Source: Haplosporangium gracile | Lineage: Eukaryota > Mortierellomycota > Mortierellomycetes > Mortierellales > Mortierellaceae | Reading direction: 5' to 3' | Length of the DNA stretch: 64,000 nt | NCBI GenBank assembly: GCA_015499985.1 | Contig: JAAAUF010000113.1 | Location: forward strand, 1 to 64,000 | Shown here: piece by piece, positions 35,329 through 47,416 of the stretch | How positions within the stretch are numbered: the stretch's first letter is position 1 | How the letters are laid out: every line of letters begins with the position of its first letter | Program-made: the position numbers and the translations under genes | The notes under the pieces: generated by a model | Seen by the model: the letters and a program-made list of their open reading frames with translations, nothing else | What the model was told of the DNA's origin: nothing | The model's database searches: none

Positions 35329-37443
35329 ATGCTCCAGACTGACAACCCTTCGGCAGTCGGAACTCCCAACGCGGCAGCGACAACCACAGCAACAGCAACT
35401 ATCACCGCAATAGCTGAAGACAGCAATACCATGACAACCGTCAAACTCTTCCTCAGCCCTCCACCGCAACCACAACCCTCCCAACAAGTACAACCACCTA
35501 CTACCACCATCACCACCACCACTGCTGACCTACTACAACAACCGGAGACGGCATTGGCCCATGCTATGGTCTTACTCTCGTCTGCCAATAGGGTCTTCCA
35601 GATCCCCGAACTAGCACACAACATCGCCGTCTACCTGCGCCCAATCTACATGAGTCAACTCCGCCTGGTCTCAAGAGCGCTCTATATCGCTTACAGACCT
35701 CACCTTCGTCTCCACCTTCATCGAGGATCCACTGAGTCCTGGACATCTTTTCCGACGCTTCAGGACCCGATTGTTGCTGACACTGCTGCTACTGTTACTG
35801 TCCCCACTGCTACTACTGCGAGCAAAACTGCTGACAAGGGGAAGGCTTGTGATGAGGGTGAGGTCAAGAAGCGCACACCGGACAGTGACACAGTTGCTAT
35901 AACGACGACTGCGACGGCAGCGACATTAGCAAAATCAACACCGAATGCGACATCAACTACGACTAAGACTGCGACTGAGACAGTTGCGTCGCTTGTTGTT
36001 CAGGACTCAAGCCTTCGCCCTCAACAACAACAAAAACAACAGCAGCATGACAAAGAAGAAGAGGAAAAAGTGGAAGCGTTCAAGCCTACGCCCAAGAAGG
36101 CCGGAAACGGATACGGATACGAGGCCGGGCTCACTTACGGAAATCTTGTCGAGACCCTCACGACGGACTCACTAGACAACCTCGAACGGCTCATCCCCAT
36201 CATGCGACAATGCCCCAACATACATACCCTCTCTGTCACCCGCTGGAACAAGGAGCTCAGTGTTTTTAAGGACCTCTTACATAACTCGTCGCGTCTCAAG
36301 ACCTTGTCGGTTGCCTTTTATACCACCGTCGACTTGACCGAGTTTCTGGGGACGCTCACGGGGACGTCAGCCTCAAGCAAGGCTGATGGGATTGGAAGTA
36401 CTGCTGCTGGTGCTCAAGGACGTCAAAGAGGAGCGGGATGTGAGACGTTGCAGTCATTGGATATCAAGCATCGTGTGCCGGATATCAACCCTATTGAGTG
36501 GAAGGCTCTAAAGGCTGCGCTGGATGTTCTCCCCTCCCTGCGCCACCTCTCTCTGACGGGTGTCGAGTTCACTGGGGGCGCTGACAACAATGGCGAAGGG
36601 GGTATCGTGGGCGGCGCAGGGGGCGCTCCACAGGGGTTGACCGCTTTTTTCAACGCCAGTCATTCGACTCTGACCCCTTGGCACACTACCACCACAGGCA
36701 CTTCAAGTTTTTTGCCATCCCCAATGCAACCCCATCAACAGCAAGGAATTTTCCCCAAGATCCAGTCTCTGTCGCTTAGTATCTGTGATTGCCCTGCTTC
36801 TACAATGCAGGAAATCAACAGAGTTTTTCCAGGACTGACGTCCTTGGAGCTGAACCGATGTCGGAGCAATTGGTTTCAGGTCTTTGAGCCAGATCCGTCG
36901 ATGCCAGCCTCACCCCACCTAGGCCCAACAACCGCCTCTGTCACATCTTTTGTTTCGCCCGCCTCCATTGGTGTGGGTGTCAGCATCGCGACCGGGATCT
37001 CGTCAAGTCATGTCAGTCATTCGATATCAAGCACTCAAACCCACGCCCATCCTCCGGCACCTGTACTACCCCGAGTACCTTTCCCAGAACTGCGACATCT
37101 CAAGCTCACAGCGCGCCAGGGATACGAGATCCTATTGTTTAACTTGGACCTTGTCGCCCATCGACCCTACTTGACATCGATCGAGATCTATGACATGTCA
37201 TTGAAGATCGAGACGCTGAGCTCACTGGTGTCGGTCTGCAAGTCTGAGGGGCGATTTTTGAAACGGTGGGCGCATTCTGTCAGCGGCGCCTACATGTCGT
37301 TGGACGAGATTCAGACGTATTTGTCCTGGGACGAGATCCAAACCAATGAGGTTCCTTCTTTGTCAAAAGTTCAGCATCTTTATATTCAAAAGGTAAACGA
37401 TCTTTACTTAATTAGCATCATATTTCTCTCTCCCCCTCTCCCC

Positions 37444-37487
<44 letters not shown>

Positions 37488-38303
37488 TTTGCAATCCTAA
37501 GGTTATTAACAATTCAAATGCCTTATCTTCCAATTTAACAAACATCGATTTAGCCGGGAGTTGTATCGTTTGGGTCAACATTGACGAGTCTACACATTGG
37601 CGATGAGGGGAATTTCCGAGGGACCTTTGCAATGAGGTCGAACGTGATCAAGACCTGGAACGAACTCCTACAAAAGCTACCTCGTCTCCGTGTCCTCAAA
37701 ATCGATCAGCTCCTCAAGGGGTATTGCATCTTCCAGCACCTTGGGCATCAACCCATCACTGAGTCTGCCTGTTGTAGTAATAAGGTGTGTAGCATCGCCG
37801 AGGCCAAGGACAGAGAAGTAGTGCCGACGACGGCAACAGAGGGGACAATGACAGAGGATGGGTGTGCGAAGGAAGGGGAGCATCAGGCTGGGAGCTTTGA
37901 GACTTTTGACGGCGCTTGGTCGATCCAAGTGCCGTCGCCATCATCGACGACTGACCACCTCTGCAGGACTATACCCCACGCTCTGCCGGCAACAGAAGCA
38001 ACAGAACTGATTGAGGCCTCAACACCAACGCCAGTACCTGTATCATCAGTGACGGAAATGGCGACGATGTCAGCAGCACCAACACCGAAGCTGGAGACAC
38101 CGTTTCTGGAAGAACTTCACGTTGCCTTTGAATGGGATTTGGACGTGTCAACCGCAGATCTGGGTCGAGAACTGATTCAGCGGTTCAGGCTGCTGGAGAA
38201 ACTGTATGTGACCAGTATGCGGAAACCTGATGGCTTTGCTGCCTTTACAAAGCAGACTCGGCCTGGCCTAGCCATTGTGCATCGGCGGCATGAGAACATG
38301 TAA
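35329..38303 (+). CDS. F-box-like / leucine-rich protein
   Basis: Two exons, 35329-37392 and 37554-38303, join in phase to give 937 aa. After a Thr/Ala/Gln-rich start, residues ~88-126 form an F-box-like helix set ('VFQIPELAHNIAVYLRP', then 'LRLVSRALYIAYRPHL'). A Thr/Ala-rich linker with a polyGln run follows. From ~residue 270 there are irregular leucine-rich segments ('LERLIPIMRQCPNIHTLSV', 'LPSLRHLSLTGVEF', 'FPGLTSLELNRCRSNWF') typical of fungal F-box/LRR substrate receptors. The second exon continues this ('LPRLRVLKIDQLLKGY') and ends with 'FLEELHVAFEWDLDV'. Such proteins recruit substrates to SCF ubiquitin ligases through Skp1. This gene is longer and of a different subfamily from the minus-strand F-box cluster. 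The intron holds a (CT)n run at about 37437-37481. Its end lies 138 bp from the convergent VPS52. Confidence 0.82.
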
Positions 38304-38441
38304 GAGTAGAAGTGTAGCGAGATCTCTTCAACAAAATATACCCAATCACAGAAACAAAAGAATAAAAAAAAGCATCCATCATTAATGAGAAAGTGTGCCC
38401 AAATCAACCTTTTTTTATGTGTGAAGGGTGATTATAAAAAA

Positions 38442-41400
38442 CTAGGGCAAAAAGTTGGACCGGAACTTCTTCACTTCAACCATGACGGTTTGGACCCCTA
38501 CAGGCTGATGCGACCATCCTCTCGTACTTGTCGCCATCGCCGTATTTTGTCCATTAGCACCACCAGCTTGGCCCGCACTAGACCCTCCAAGTTCCTGTAG
38601 CTTCTCGTCCAACAGGCTGTGGAACCGGGTATAATAGACGATCAACTGGCCCAGAACCTGGTGGAGGACCAATGTGCCGTTCTTGAAGCTCGAAAAGTGT
38701 TGGATCACGCTGGTGTTGATCGATAGAAGTGATTGGCGCCAGGTATTGCTGAATCCGTACGACGCCCTCTCAAAGTGGTCTAGTGTAACAAAATACAACG
38801 TGAAAAAACGACCAATGCATTTGTCAGGCGACTTGTAAACGAGCGAAGTGTGCACGCGATCCTTTTGGTGTTAGTATGATCATAAAGGTTGCTTACCTAG
38901 CTGGACTTTTGATACCCCGCCTGTAATTTCGACCATGCGGATGAAAGAAATGAGTTCGCCAAAGTACGGCTTAAGCTCCTCTTCGACAAACAGGGCAATT
39001 GACTGGTGGAGTGCTTGCTTCCAGTGATCCGTTTCTGCCTCCACGCCACTTGTTCGAACATCCTAGAAACAAAGCGATCAAAGTACATATTAGCAAATTT
39101 ACAGAAAGTCACAAAACGAGACCATTGCAGAAGAACATCACACCAGTTCACAGTCGAAAGCTTACAGCCAGGAGAGTGAGGACGAGATCGAAGGTGTTGA
39201 TTAAGAAAATTAACCGGCTCTTAGTATCTGGGAATGTCTTCGACATGACCTCAAACAACGAACTTGTCTCCAGCCTTAACAGTGCCAACCTAGATCAATC
39301 GAAAAATTATTTGCTTAACATGATGAATTGTGCCTAACCCATATCCCCCTTTAATACATACACTAGCATGTCGTACCTTGGCATAACGTCCGTTCGCTCA
39401 TCATTCAGCATCAGCAATGAGCTAGCAAACTCTCCGTATCGCCTTGCAATCTGATGTAGCGAGGTCGGCAAAGATATAATGGTCAGTTACACATAACGAA
39501 TCCCAAAGCTTAAACAACCTGCACACTTTCATGAATCAAAAACAGCGCACATACCCAGTGAGGATGAACATTCTTTGGCTTGATCTTAGTCTTAGCCTTG
39601 CGTACGCTTTCAATGTGCATATCTACGACAATCTGGAATCTCGGCCAGAGCGTCATATGGATCGCATCCCCATACTTGTCGAGCATAGGGATCTTCCTCC
39701 GTTCCAGTTCCCTGGCCAGTTGATGGTTGATCCTCAGACACAGTAGGATCCCAATCGCGTCAAAACTTGAATCAGCATACTCCTTGACATTAGCCAGTCC
39801 AAGCTTGAGCGTGGATTCAAAGATCTGGGAGAACACTGCCTGAATCCCGTCAATGTCCGGTTGCGACCGTTTTGAAAAGTATTCTACTAAAAAGAGGTAC
39901 TCCGAACTAGCATTGTCGATCAGCGCCAGGTTGAAACTCCTGAACAGCGCCTCGTATGGGTATTTCTATTGTGGCAGCAGCAGGAGACAGAGTAAAAATT
40001 GTCAACGAACGTTCTCACACTGTATGTTGAATCGTTAGAAGAAAGCCTCGCCATACATCTTGATAACATACCAAGTTCTTCTCGTTGGCGACGTGGATCA
40101 AGATCAGCCCAGCATCTTGGTTCTTTAGCGTGTCCAGGCGCGACCCAACAGCAAAGACGTTTGTCTTTTGATGCAATGTTTTTGTTGTCCCGAAAAGGCC
40201 TATTAAAGTGAATAACGTTTAAACATCGGTCAATATCCTGTTCAGTTAGGCTTCCATAACTGAAACACATTTGGCAAGCAGGTGTGAGGTATTGTACCTT
40301 TTCGGGCATTCTCGTCTGTGCAAAGCATCTCGTACTTGTCTCCAACGACACTCTGGAGGTCAAGCAAAAGTATAGGCTTTGTTAGGTAAATAGCATTTAA
40401 AGCGCAATATTAAAGCCACGACTCGCGCATGTCTGATCGAGGCCCTTAATATATACCTGTAACTTCTCCAGTCCGGTGGCGTAGTTCTCGAATTGGTTGG
40501 AAAAGTACCACCGCAAGGTGTTGGCGTAGGTCTGTCGAATCTCTGCAGCAACCTCGCTGTGCCTTTCCATCACAAACTGATTGAGCTCCTTGTACTTCAA
40601 AAGGACCGAGTGTTGCATGATCTGGACATTGGTGTTGGGTATCCTAAATGACTTGATCTTTGCGAGTAAGAACTCCCGAATCTTTTCCACAGTCTATCAG
40701 TTGAACGCGTATATCAATTAGGCTTTGTTAGAACACTTGATCATTTCTTTCTTGACGATGCTGCACCCAGTTGTCGGTGTCACTGTTGATGTATGTAAGC
40801 TTACCTTGATACGCAGCCTCTCAAGTTCAGGTCCAACCTCCTTCAAGGCGCGGATGTGCCTGCCCTGTCGTGCCTTGGCATGATACATCTTGCTATTCAG
40901 GTCTCCAAGTGCCGCCAACCAAGTGTCGTCGACTTCGCCGTCGTAGATCTTGCGGATCAATTGCGGAGTGATCAAAATGCCCTCCAGCAACTCGTTTAAG
41001 TGGTTTTCGACCGCCATCCTGTTCTTAAGTTGGATGCTCATAGAAACCGACTTTGTCTGAAGGGTTTGAATCTCGGTCGAAATGTTTCCCAGGTCCGTCT
41101 GGAATATGTTGAGGAGGGTTTCCATTGTCTCCAAGATATCGTCACACGACTTGATCTGGCCATGAAGATCCACGAACGCCTGGCTCTGATGAACGTCTAT
41201 AAGAGTAGGGAAGAAGTAGAGGATATCGTGTCACCCAATCTCTATCGTTTTAGTTTCCAGTCTGTAAGAGGCAATTGCTTTCTCAAACTCTTGTCACAAT
41301 TGCTTACAGTCGTCCTCATGATCCTGTCCAACGATATCGAGCTCACTCTCGATGTGGTGTGCATACTCCCGAAGATCCATTCCCTAGGCGTTTCATGGTG

Positions 41401-42101
41401 ACGTTCAAAAGTTTTGATTAGCGATTTTGTTCGGGGTGTCAATTGGCGTAGCAAATAGACAGGGAGAAAGTTTCGACAACCAACCTTAGCCAGCGCTTGC
41501 TTCACAAACTCGTCTTCCTGGAACTCTGATATGCGATCTATTAAATATTTGCAGATCAGAAAGTGGAAGCGTCAGTAATGGTCCTTGTGGTCATAAATTG
41601 CAGCAACTATCGACGGATTGATGCCAAGCTATAAGGGTATTACCTCCGACCTGCTCGAAGGCGAGATCATCCTGAAATGATAGCGATACTGCTTCTTGTT
41701 CAGCCTTTGGTGACAGTGGGCTGGTGGCCTATGAGGTTAATAGGTGTGAGGTGTAGAGCATAGTCGGGTCGGCAGTTAGTTGCCATCTGTTTCTGGTTGA
41801 ATGCGCCCAAGAGATGCCATGTCACAGTTTGGACGTGCTCCAACTCCCCATTTGCTGAATGACTGAGCATTCCTTGTTCAAAAGATGTGTAGTACGGTAC
41901 ATTTGCGGGGTCGTGGTCGTGGTCGTGGTCATCGAGGAGTTCGTTGAGGAACTTGAGACCAGTGAGCGACTGGCGCTTCTGAGATGTCCTGCGAGCGAGC
42001 GAGCCTCCTTGGACGGGTGTTGCCAGACCCTCGGGCAAGTCTGCGGGTCCTGTAGCTGCGGTTGTTCCAGGCAGGTTAAGAGGCGGTTTTGGTGTTTCCA
42101 T
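38442..42101 (-). CDS. vps52: VPS52, GARP/EARP tethering complex subunit
   Basis: I place 13 exons: 42101-41826, 41728-41644, 41537-41485, 41383-41308, 41196-40805, 40693-40457, 40352-40298, 40199-40072, 39965-39555, 39450-39377, 39289-39166, 39062-38897 and 38779-38442. They total 804 codons without frame breaks. Family landmarks are 'EDEFVKQALAKGMDLREYA', the coiled-coil block 'DLHGQIKSCDDILETMETLL', 'SVSMSIQLKNRMAVE', 'YMELL'-like helical repeats and the C-terminal 'RSRLIFLINTFDLVL'-type segment near 39200. VPS52 is the core coiled-coil subunit that, with VPS51, VPS53 and VPS54, tethers endosome-derived vesicles at the trans-Golgi network. Yeast Vps52 is about 641 aa; the extra length is mainly a Pro/Thr/Asp-rich N-terminus. 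The first splice junction is uncertain: the donor that fits (ACT|GTGACA) is weak. It is the most intron-rich gene here. Confidence 0.9.
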
Positions 42102-42493
42102 GTGTGTGCGATGTATGAACAGAGGTGTGATGAATAAAGTAAGAAGGAAGTGGCAGACGCGCCTGCTGGAAAGCAAGGAAGAGCGAGCGTGGAGTAGGCC
42201 AAGTGGGCAAGCAAGAAAGTGGCTTTGTGCAATCATCTTTGCTCCGCTTTAGGAACTCATAATTAATTATCAAACGCTCTCGCATGTCTCGTCTTTCTGT
42301 GTGCCTTTGTCTCTTCCCTCTCGTTGCTTGCTCCCTTCTTTACCTCCACCACCCCTTTCTTCTGCCTCCATACTTCACACTTCAACGTCTTTGTTTTTTT
42401 ATTTTATTTCCTCACTCCCTTCTTCGCACTTCAACCTTCTCTTACAAGCTGCTTGTCCCCGGCCTCTCCCTCAACCCCACTTATAACTCAACC
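42102..42493. promoter_or_regulatory. shared divergent promoter, VPS52 / beta-adaptin
   Basis: The 392 bp between the two start codons must serve both genes. The + side is a long C/T-rich leader (42290-42470). I see no clear TATA box. Both products act in trans-Golgi/endosome vesicle traffic, so shared control is plausible but not shown. Confidence 0.5.
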
Positions 42494-45472
42494 ATGTCCG
42501 ACGCAAAGTTCTTCCAGCGAGGTACATTCTTTCATTCGTCTTTCTCCTTCTCATCATCATCATCTCTCGTCAACCGTCAACGGCCTTACTTGCACAACTT
42601 ACACGTCCACACCGCCTCACTTACCGTTATAACCCTCACATAAATAAATGAACAGGCAAGATCCAGGAGCTGCGTCTGGAGCTCAACTCTGACAAGAAGG
42701 ACAGAAACTATACCCGCAAGAAGCAGACCCTCAAAAAAATCGTCGCCAACATGACCATGGGCAACGACATGTCCTCCCTTCACCCAGACGTCATCGCCTG
42801 CATGTCCATCCCTGTCCTCGAGGTCAAAAAGATGGTCTATCTCTTTTTAATCAACTATGCCAAGGCGAAACCCGAGATGGCCTACGAAGCTATCCAGACC
42901 TTCCGCCGGGTAAGTCAGTCAGTGAGCGAACGTAAGCAAGGAATCATAGAGGAGCGCCATATTTAAATTTAGTTGGCATTCTCCTCAGCGTCGCACAAAG
43001 GAGAGGAGAAAAGAACGAAAGCAGGACAGCTTCAATCCATTGGAGGCGGATAAGACAACTAATGTTGTTGCAGGTGGCATAATTATAGTCTGTCGTATTT
43101 TGTGATCCATTGTTATCAAGTTGCGATAGTAACTCACCTATTGAACGCACATTTTCATACAAACAACAATAATAGGATGTGGAGGATCCAAACCCGTTGA
43201 TCAGAGCATTGGCTATCAGGACAATGGGCTATATCCACGTCGACAAGGTCACATCGTGCCTGATTCAGCCTTTGCGTCACTGCATGCGCGATCAGGATCC
43301 TTACGTTCGCAAGACCGCCGCTGTATGTGTTGCAAAGTTATTTATGCAGGATCGCCATCTGGTCGAAAACGCAGGATTTATTGATCTATTGCGCGAGATG
43401 CTGGTCGACTCCAACCCTTCGGTAAGTGATATCTCCTTGCCTCGATGATGGCTTCAATTGCTTTGCTGCCTGCTCTTTTGTGACAAAGCTAATGTTGTAC
43501 CTGTTTGAACGTGACATAGGTGGTTGCAAATGCTGTAGCGGCGCTGACAGAGATCTCTGAGCGTTCAGACCATATCCAGCTCCAGTTGAACATGTCGATT
43601 GCCAGCAAGCTGGTAACAGCATTGAACGAGTGTTCAGAGTACGTTTAATTATATACGATCGTCTATTTTGTCTGTTTGTGAGCCCAAAGGAGGCTTTTAT
43701 CCACGATATTTTTAAATTATTTTCTCGCTGACTCTAATGCACACTTATTCTTCCATTTGCATTTAGGTGGGGACAGACTTATATCTTGGAATCTCTCATG
43801 TTTGTCGTACCTCAGGAGCCCGGTGATGCAGAGATGTTGGCTGAGCGTATTGCCCCTCGTCTGCAACACGCCAACTCGGCCGTCGTCCTCACTGCCGTCA
43901 AGGTTATTGTGTACCTGATGAACTACATGTCCAGGGAGGAAGATATCCACAGCATGTGCAAGAAGCTCTCGCCTCCTCTCGGTACGCTTCATTTTCGGCT
44001 CTTGTGGATGTTCAGGATCCTGGCACAGGATACCTTATGGACTTTAGGCACTAACCTTGGACATATTGTATGAATTGACATTTTAATAGTGACGCTTTTG
44101 TCGAGCGGACCTGAGGTTCAGTACGTCGGATTGCGCAACATTCTTCTTGTAATTCAGAAGCACCCCGAGATCTTGAAAAACGACATTAAGATCTTTTTTT
44201 GCAAATATAACGACCCCATCTACGTCAAGATGGCCAAGCTCGAGATTATGTTCAGATTGGCGAGCGAGCACAATGTCGAGCAGGTCTTGTCGGAACTCAA
44301 GGAGTATGCAACCGAAGTCGATGTCGACTTTGTCAGGAAGGCGGTTCGTTCAATCGGACGTTTGGCTGTCAAGATTGAGTCGACTGCTCAGCGGTGTGTC
44401 GAGGCGTTGCTGGAGTTGATCCAAACCAAGGTCAACTATGTCGTTCAGGAATCGATTGTTGTCATCAAGGATATCTTCAGAAAGTACCCCAACCAGTACG
44501 AGAGTATCATTGGAGTCCTTTGCGAGAACTTGGATAACCTGGACGAGCCCGAGGCCAAGGCGGCTATGATCTGGATCATTGGACAGTATGCGGACAGAAT
44601 TGAGAACTCAGACGAACTCTTGGACGATTTCCTCTACACGTTCATGGAGGAGACTGTTGAGGTCCAGCTGGCTCTTTTGACTGCTACCGTCAAGTTGTTT
44701 ATCAAGCGGCCGACTGCAGGACAGGATCTAGTCCCCAAGGTGCTCAAGTGGGCGACCGAGGAGGTCGACAACCCCGATCTCAGAGACCGTGGCTATATTT
44801 ACTGGCGTTTGCTTTCCACCGATGTCGCCGCCGCCAAGGTAAGCCTTTTACTACTTTACTCATGGCCTTTTTGTCAGACTTTGGACATTTTTAAACGATC
44901 GAGGTTGGTCATTTATAGCCATTTTTTTTATCTTTTTCTAGGCTGTTGTATTGTCAGAGAAGCCCCATATTTCGACCGAGACGGACAACATGGACCCCGT
45001 TTTGCTGGAGGAGCTGTTGCTTCACATCGCATCCCTCTCCGCCATCTACCATAAGGCACCCACGACCTTCATCCCTCACTGCAAACCCCGCTTCCTGATC
45101 CCGTCGCCTGCATTACGGCGACAAAACTACAATACCGGACGTACGCTCCAGCACCAGGATTCATACAGCAGCCTTCACAACAGCGCACAGTATCAACAGA
45201 GTCAGTCCAACGTGCGATCCCCTCGGTCGGACGGAGATGATGGTAACGGTGGTCTGGACGAGTTCGTGTCATCTTCAAAGCAGCCTCAGCACCAACGTCT
45301 GTCGTACCATGAGCAGTCGTTTGAACAGGTTGCCGAGGCGTCGATTGGGAACCAAGCGTACTATGAGCAAAAGATTAATGCGGAAAACCCTTACCGCACC
45401 GATACTGCTGCAGTCGGTGGCTCGCAGGCCAACAAAGGCGGCGGAGTTGACTTGATGTCGTTTGATTTGTAA
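42494..45472 (+). CDS. beta-adaptin (AP-1/AP-2 beta subunit), ear-less
   Basis: Seven exons, 42494-42521, 42656-42909, 43176-43421, 43520-43638, 43767-43981, 44090-44838 and 44942-45472, join in phase to 713 aa. The N-terminal trunk is strongly conserved: '[20 protein letters not shown]', '[18 protein letters not shown]', '[16 protein letters not shown]', '[16 protein letters not shown]', '[20 protein letters not shown]', '[19 protein letters not shown]' and '[13 protein letters not shown]'. It is an armadillo-like solenoid of a clathrin adaptor. After '[12 protein letters not shown]' the rest is a Gln/Ser/Asn-rich hinge ending in '[10 protein letters not shown]'. The DLMSFDL end resembles a clathrin-box or accessory-protein motif. 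There is no appendage (ear) domain, as in many fungal beta subunits. I cannot separate AP-1 from AP-2 with certainty; AP-1 is my preference. The first exon has only nine codons. Confidence 0.93.
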
Positions 45473-45778
45473 AAAGATTGTCAAGGTTGGTCCTTCTGGC
45501 AAGGACAAGCCCTGCATTTTTTTTTCGTCGATAGAATATTAATAATAAGTCGTTATTCAATACGGAATCAGATGTTCTTGATTGTTAAAAAAAATTGGCC
45601 TCCAGTGGGACAAGTGCTTTAGTGGCGAAGAGCGCCCTTTCATATTCTGCGCAAGTCAAAGCGATAAATAACGAAAAGAAGACGATCAGATGCTACGTTC
45701 TTTTTATTCAAATCATTGCTATATTAGCTGCTACTCCAGCATCAAGGACGCTTTCGTAGCTCTGAACCTTGACATGGC

Positions 45779-46783
45779 TTAGACTCTAATCTCGGCAAGC
45801 ACTTCAAACCCTTCAAGAGATCCAATGCACGATCCAATGTCATCGCGAGGCCATCGTAATGACGGCAATGTCCTTGTGCTCGCCAAAGTTACGTATATAC
45901 CTGGGTGGACCTCGAATCCCAGCATAGGTTCCCGTAGCCTTGTGAACTTGGCGAGCTTGGAGTAGACTTGACGCTGGAGGTTGACGCTGGAGGCTGACAC
46001 TTTCTTGAAGGGTTCCCTCTATGACGTGATCGCTTGCAGGATCACTGTCGATGGTGCGGATGATATCCGGCCGTGGGATACTTCCAATAAGGCAGTCAAA
46101 GACCTCAAGGCCCGCGCAAGCCCACTCGGATCGCACGATTTCTCGAGCATCCAACCTGCTTTCTACTCCAAGTTTGCGGTCGTTTTTAAGGTAGAACTCC
46201 CTAAGATTAGGCGCCGAGCAAAGAAGCTGTTCCAATTTCTGTCCTTGCACCTTAGATCAGAGCTCCAACCAAAAGGTTTCAAGCGTGGAAGCATGCTCGA
46301 GAACCGCCTCCATTGCCTGCGCATCGAAACTAATATATTCAACAAGGGTCCTGCAGTTGCCAAAGACAAGCCGCTTCCAGCCCGAGCTGCTCAGTCCCAT
46401 AAAAGTCGCAAACTTGTGGCCACAGTCCATTTCGAATGCCCTGCCACTTCTGCTGATACCCAGCGAGGGAAGGAAAGTGGGCAGCATTTCAGAAACAATC
46501 TTATGGGTCCGCCGTGGGTCGATCTCAGCTTGAGCAATTCGACAAGATGTGTGCTAATCTCCAGCGCTTCGGTAAAGTTGTCCTTCCAGATATCGTCGTC
46601 GTTATTCCAGTTGATATCAATATGTCTTCAGAGGGAAGTGTGGAAGAAAGCTCCCCAGAGTTGACAGACCTGGACGCATGTCGCCAGATCGCGTTGGTTT
46701 AGAAAGGGCAAGATCATCTCCTGGACCTCGAATGGGAGGCTGCCAAACGAGGTTGGGTCCTTTGCAACTAATTTCTGTTCCAT
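45779..46783 (-). pseudogene. F-box family pseudogene
   Basis: The start at 46783 gives MEQKLVAKDPTSF, then 'SLPFEVQEMILPFLNQRDLA' and 'CVQVCQLWGAFFHTSL'. A TGA at 46630-46628 replaces the Trp codon of the expected LWRHID, and the same frame then continues 'RHIDINWNNDDDIWKD'. Later blocks fall in other frames: 'GLSSSGWKRLVFGNC', 'LEQLLCSAPNLREFYLKN', 'SEWACAGLEVFDCLIGSIP' and 'VYSKLAKFTRLRE'. All align in order with the intact gene at 48477-49679, so this was a full-length paralogue. It now has one clear nonsense codon and at least three frameshifts. Confidence 0.85.
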
Positions 46784-47160
46784 GGCAATGTGGTTCTGGC
46801 TCCTGTTCTTGTTGAGCGTAGAGCTGTAAAAGTTATAAAAGATGGCAGAAAATGAAAAAGAAGAAAACGACCCAATTGAAGCACGCGTCAAGGCTAGTGA
46901 CTTTCGAGAAGCCGAATACACGATTCAATTTTTTTTAAATAGGTTTAGTGCAAAAATAAAATTGGATTGACATTTGAGTAACAAAAAAGTTCAGGGACGA
47001 CAAACAAAAAGTGACCATTCTCGATGGTTGTCCGTCGGGGGTGTCAAACAGAGGAAGTGGGATGGCACCGACAAGTAAGAGCAGACTGATAAACAGGGGT
47101 TTAGAACGATGCCACCGCAGGAGATTTCCACATTTTAGGGGGGAAATGAATAGATGGCCT
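46784..47160. other. spacer between F-box pseudogene and retroelement remnant
   Basis: A/T-rich DNA with no supported feature. It may contain the outer part of the inverted integrase copy, but I could not find a long terminal repeat in it. Confidence 0.4.
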
Positions 47161-47416
47161 TAGGCGGATGCGATGGCGATGTTGACCTGGAACTTGTCGC
47201 ATAATTCTCTGAAGACCCCTGCGCTCAACGATGATCCATTGTCTGTGATAATAGACTGCGGATATCCGTATCGGTCGAACCAAGATTGTTGAAAGGCGTC
47301 GACCGATACGGATATCCGCAGTCTATTATCACAGACAATGGATCATCGTTGAGCGCAGGGGTCTTCAGAGAATTATGCGACAAGTTCCAGGTCAACGTCA
47401 CCACCGCATCCGCTTA
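47161..47416. repeat. 118-bp inverted repeat with 20-nt spacer
   Basis: Bases 47161-47278 are the reverse complement of 47299-47416 with only about four mismatches, all near the outer ends, around the spacer 47279-47298. Both arms carry integrase-core coding sequence ('GYPQSIITDNGS'), so two head-to-head copies of the same piece are joined. A transcript through it would fold into a long hairpin. An inverted duplication during integration or repair is the likely cause; a misassembly at a palindrome is the alternative. Confidence 0.93.

Noticed and set aside
38780..38855. Upstream extension of the last VPS52 exon (reading VHTSLVYKSPDK)
   Set aside because: It would need an acceptor in the wrong phase; the acceptor TACACTAG at 38780 joins exon 12 in frame and gives a smooth protein.
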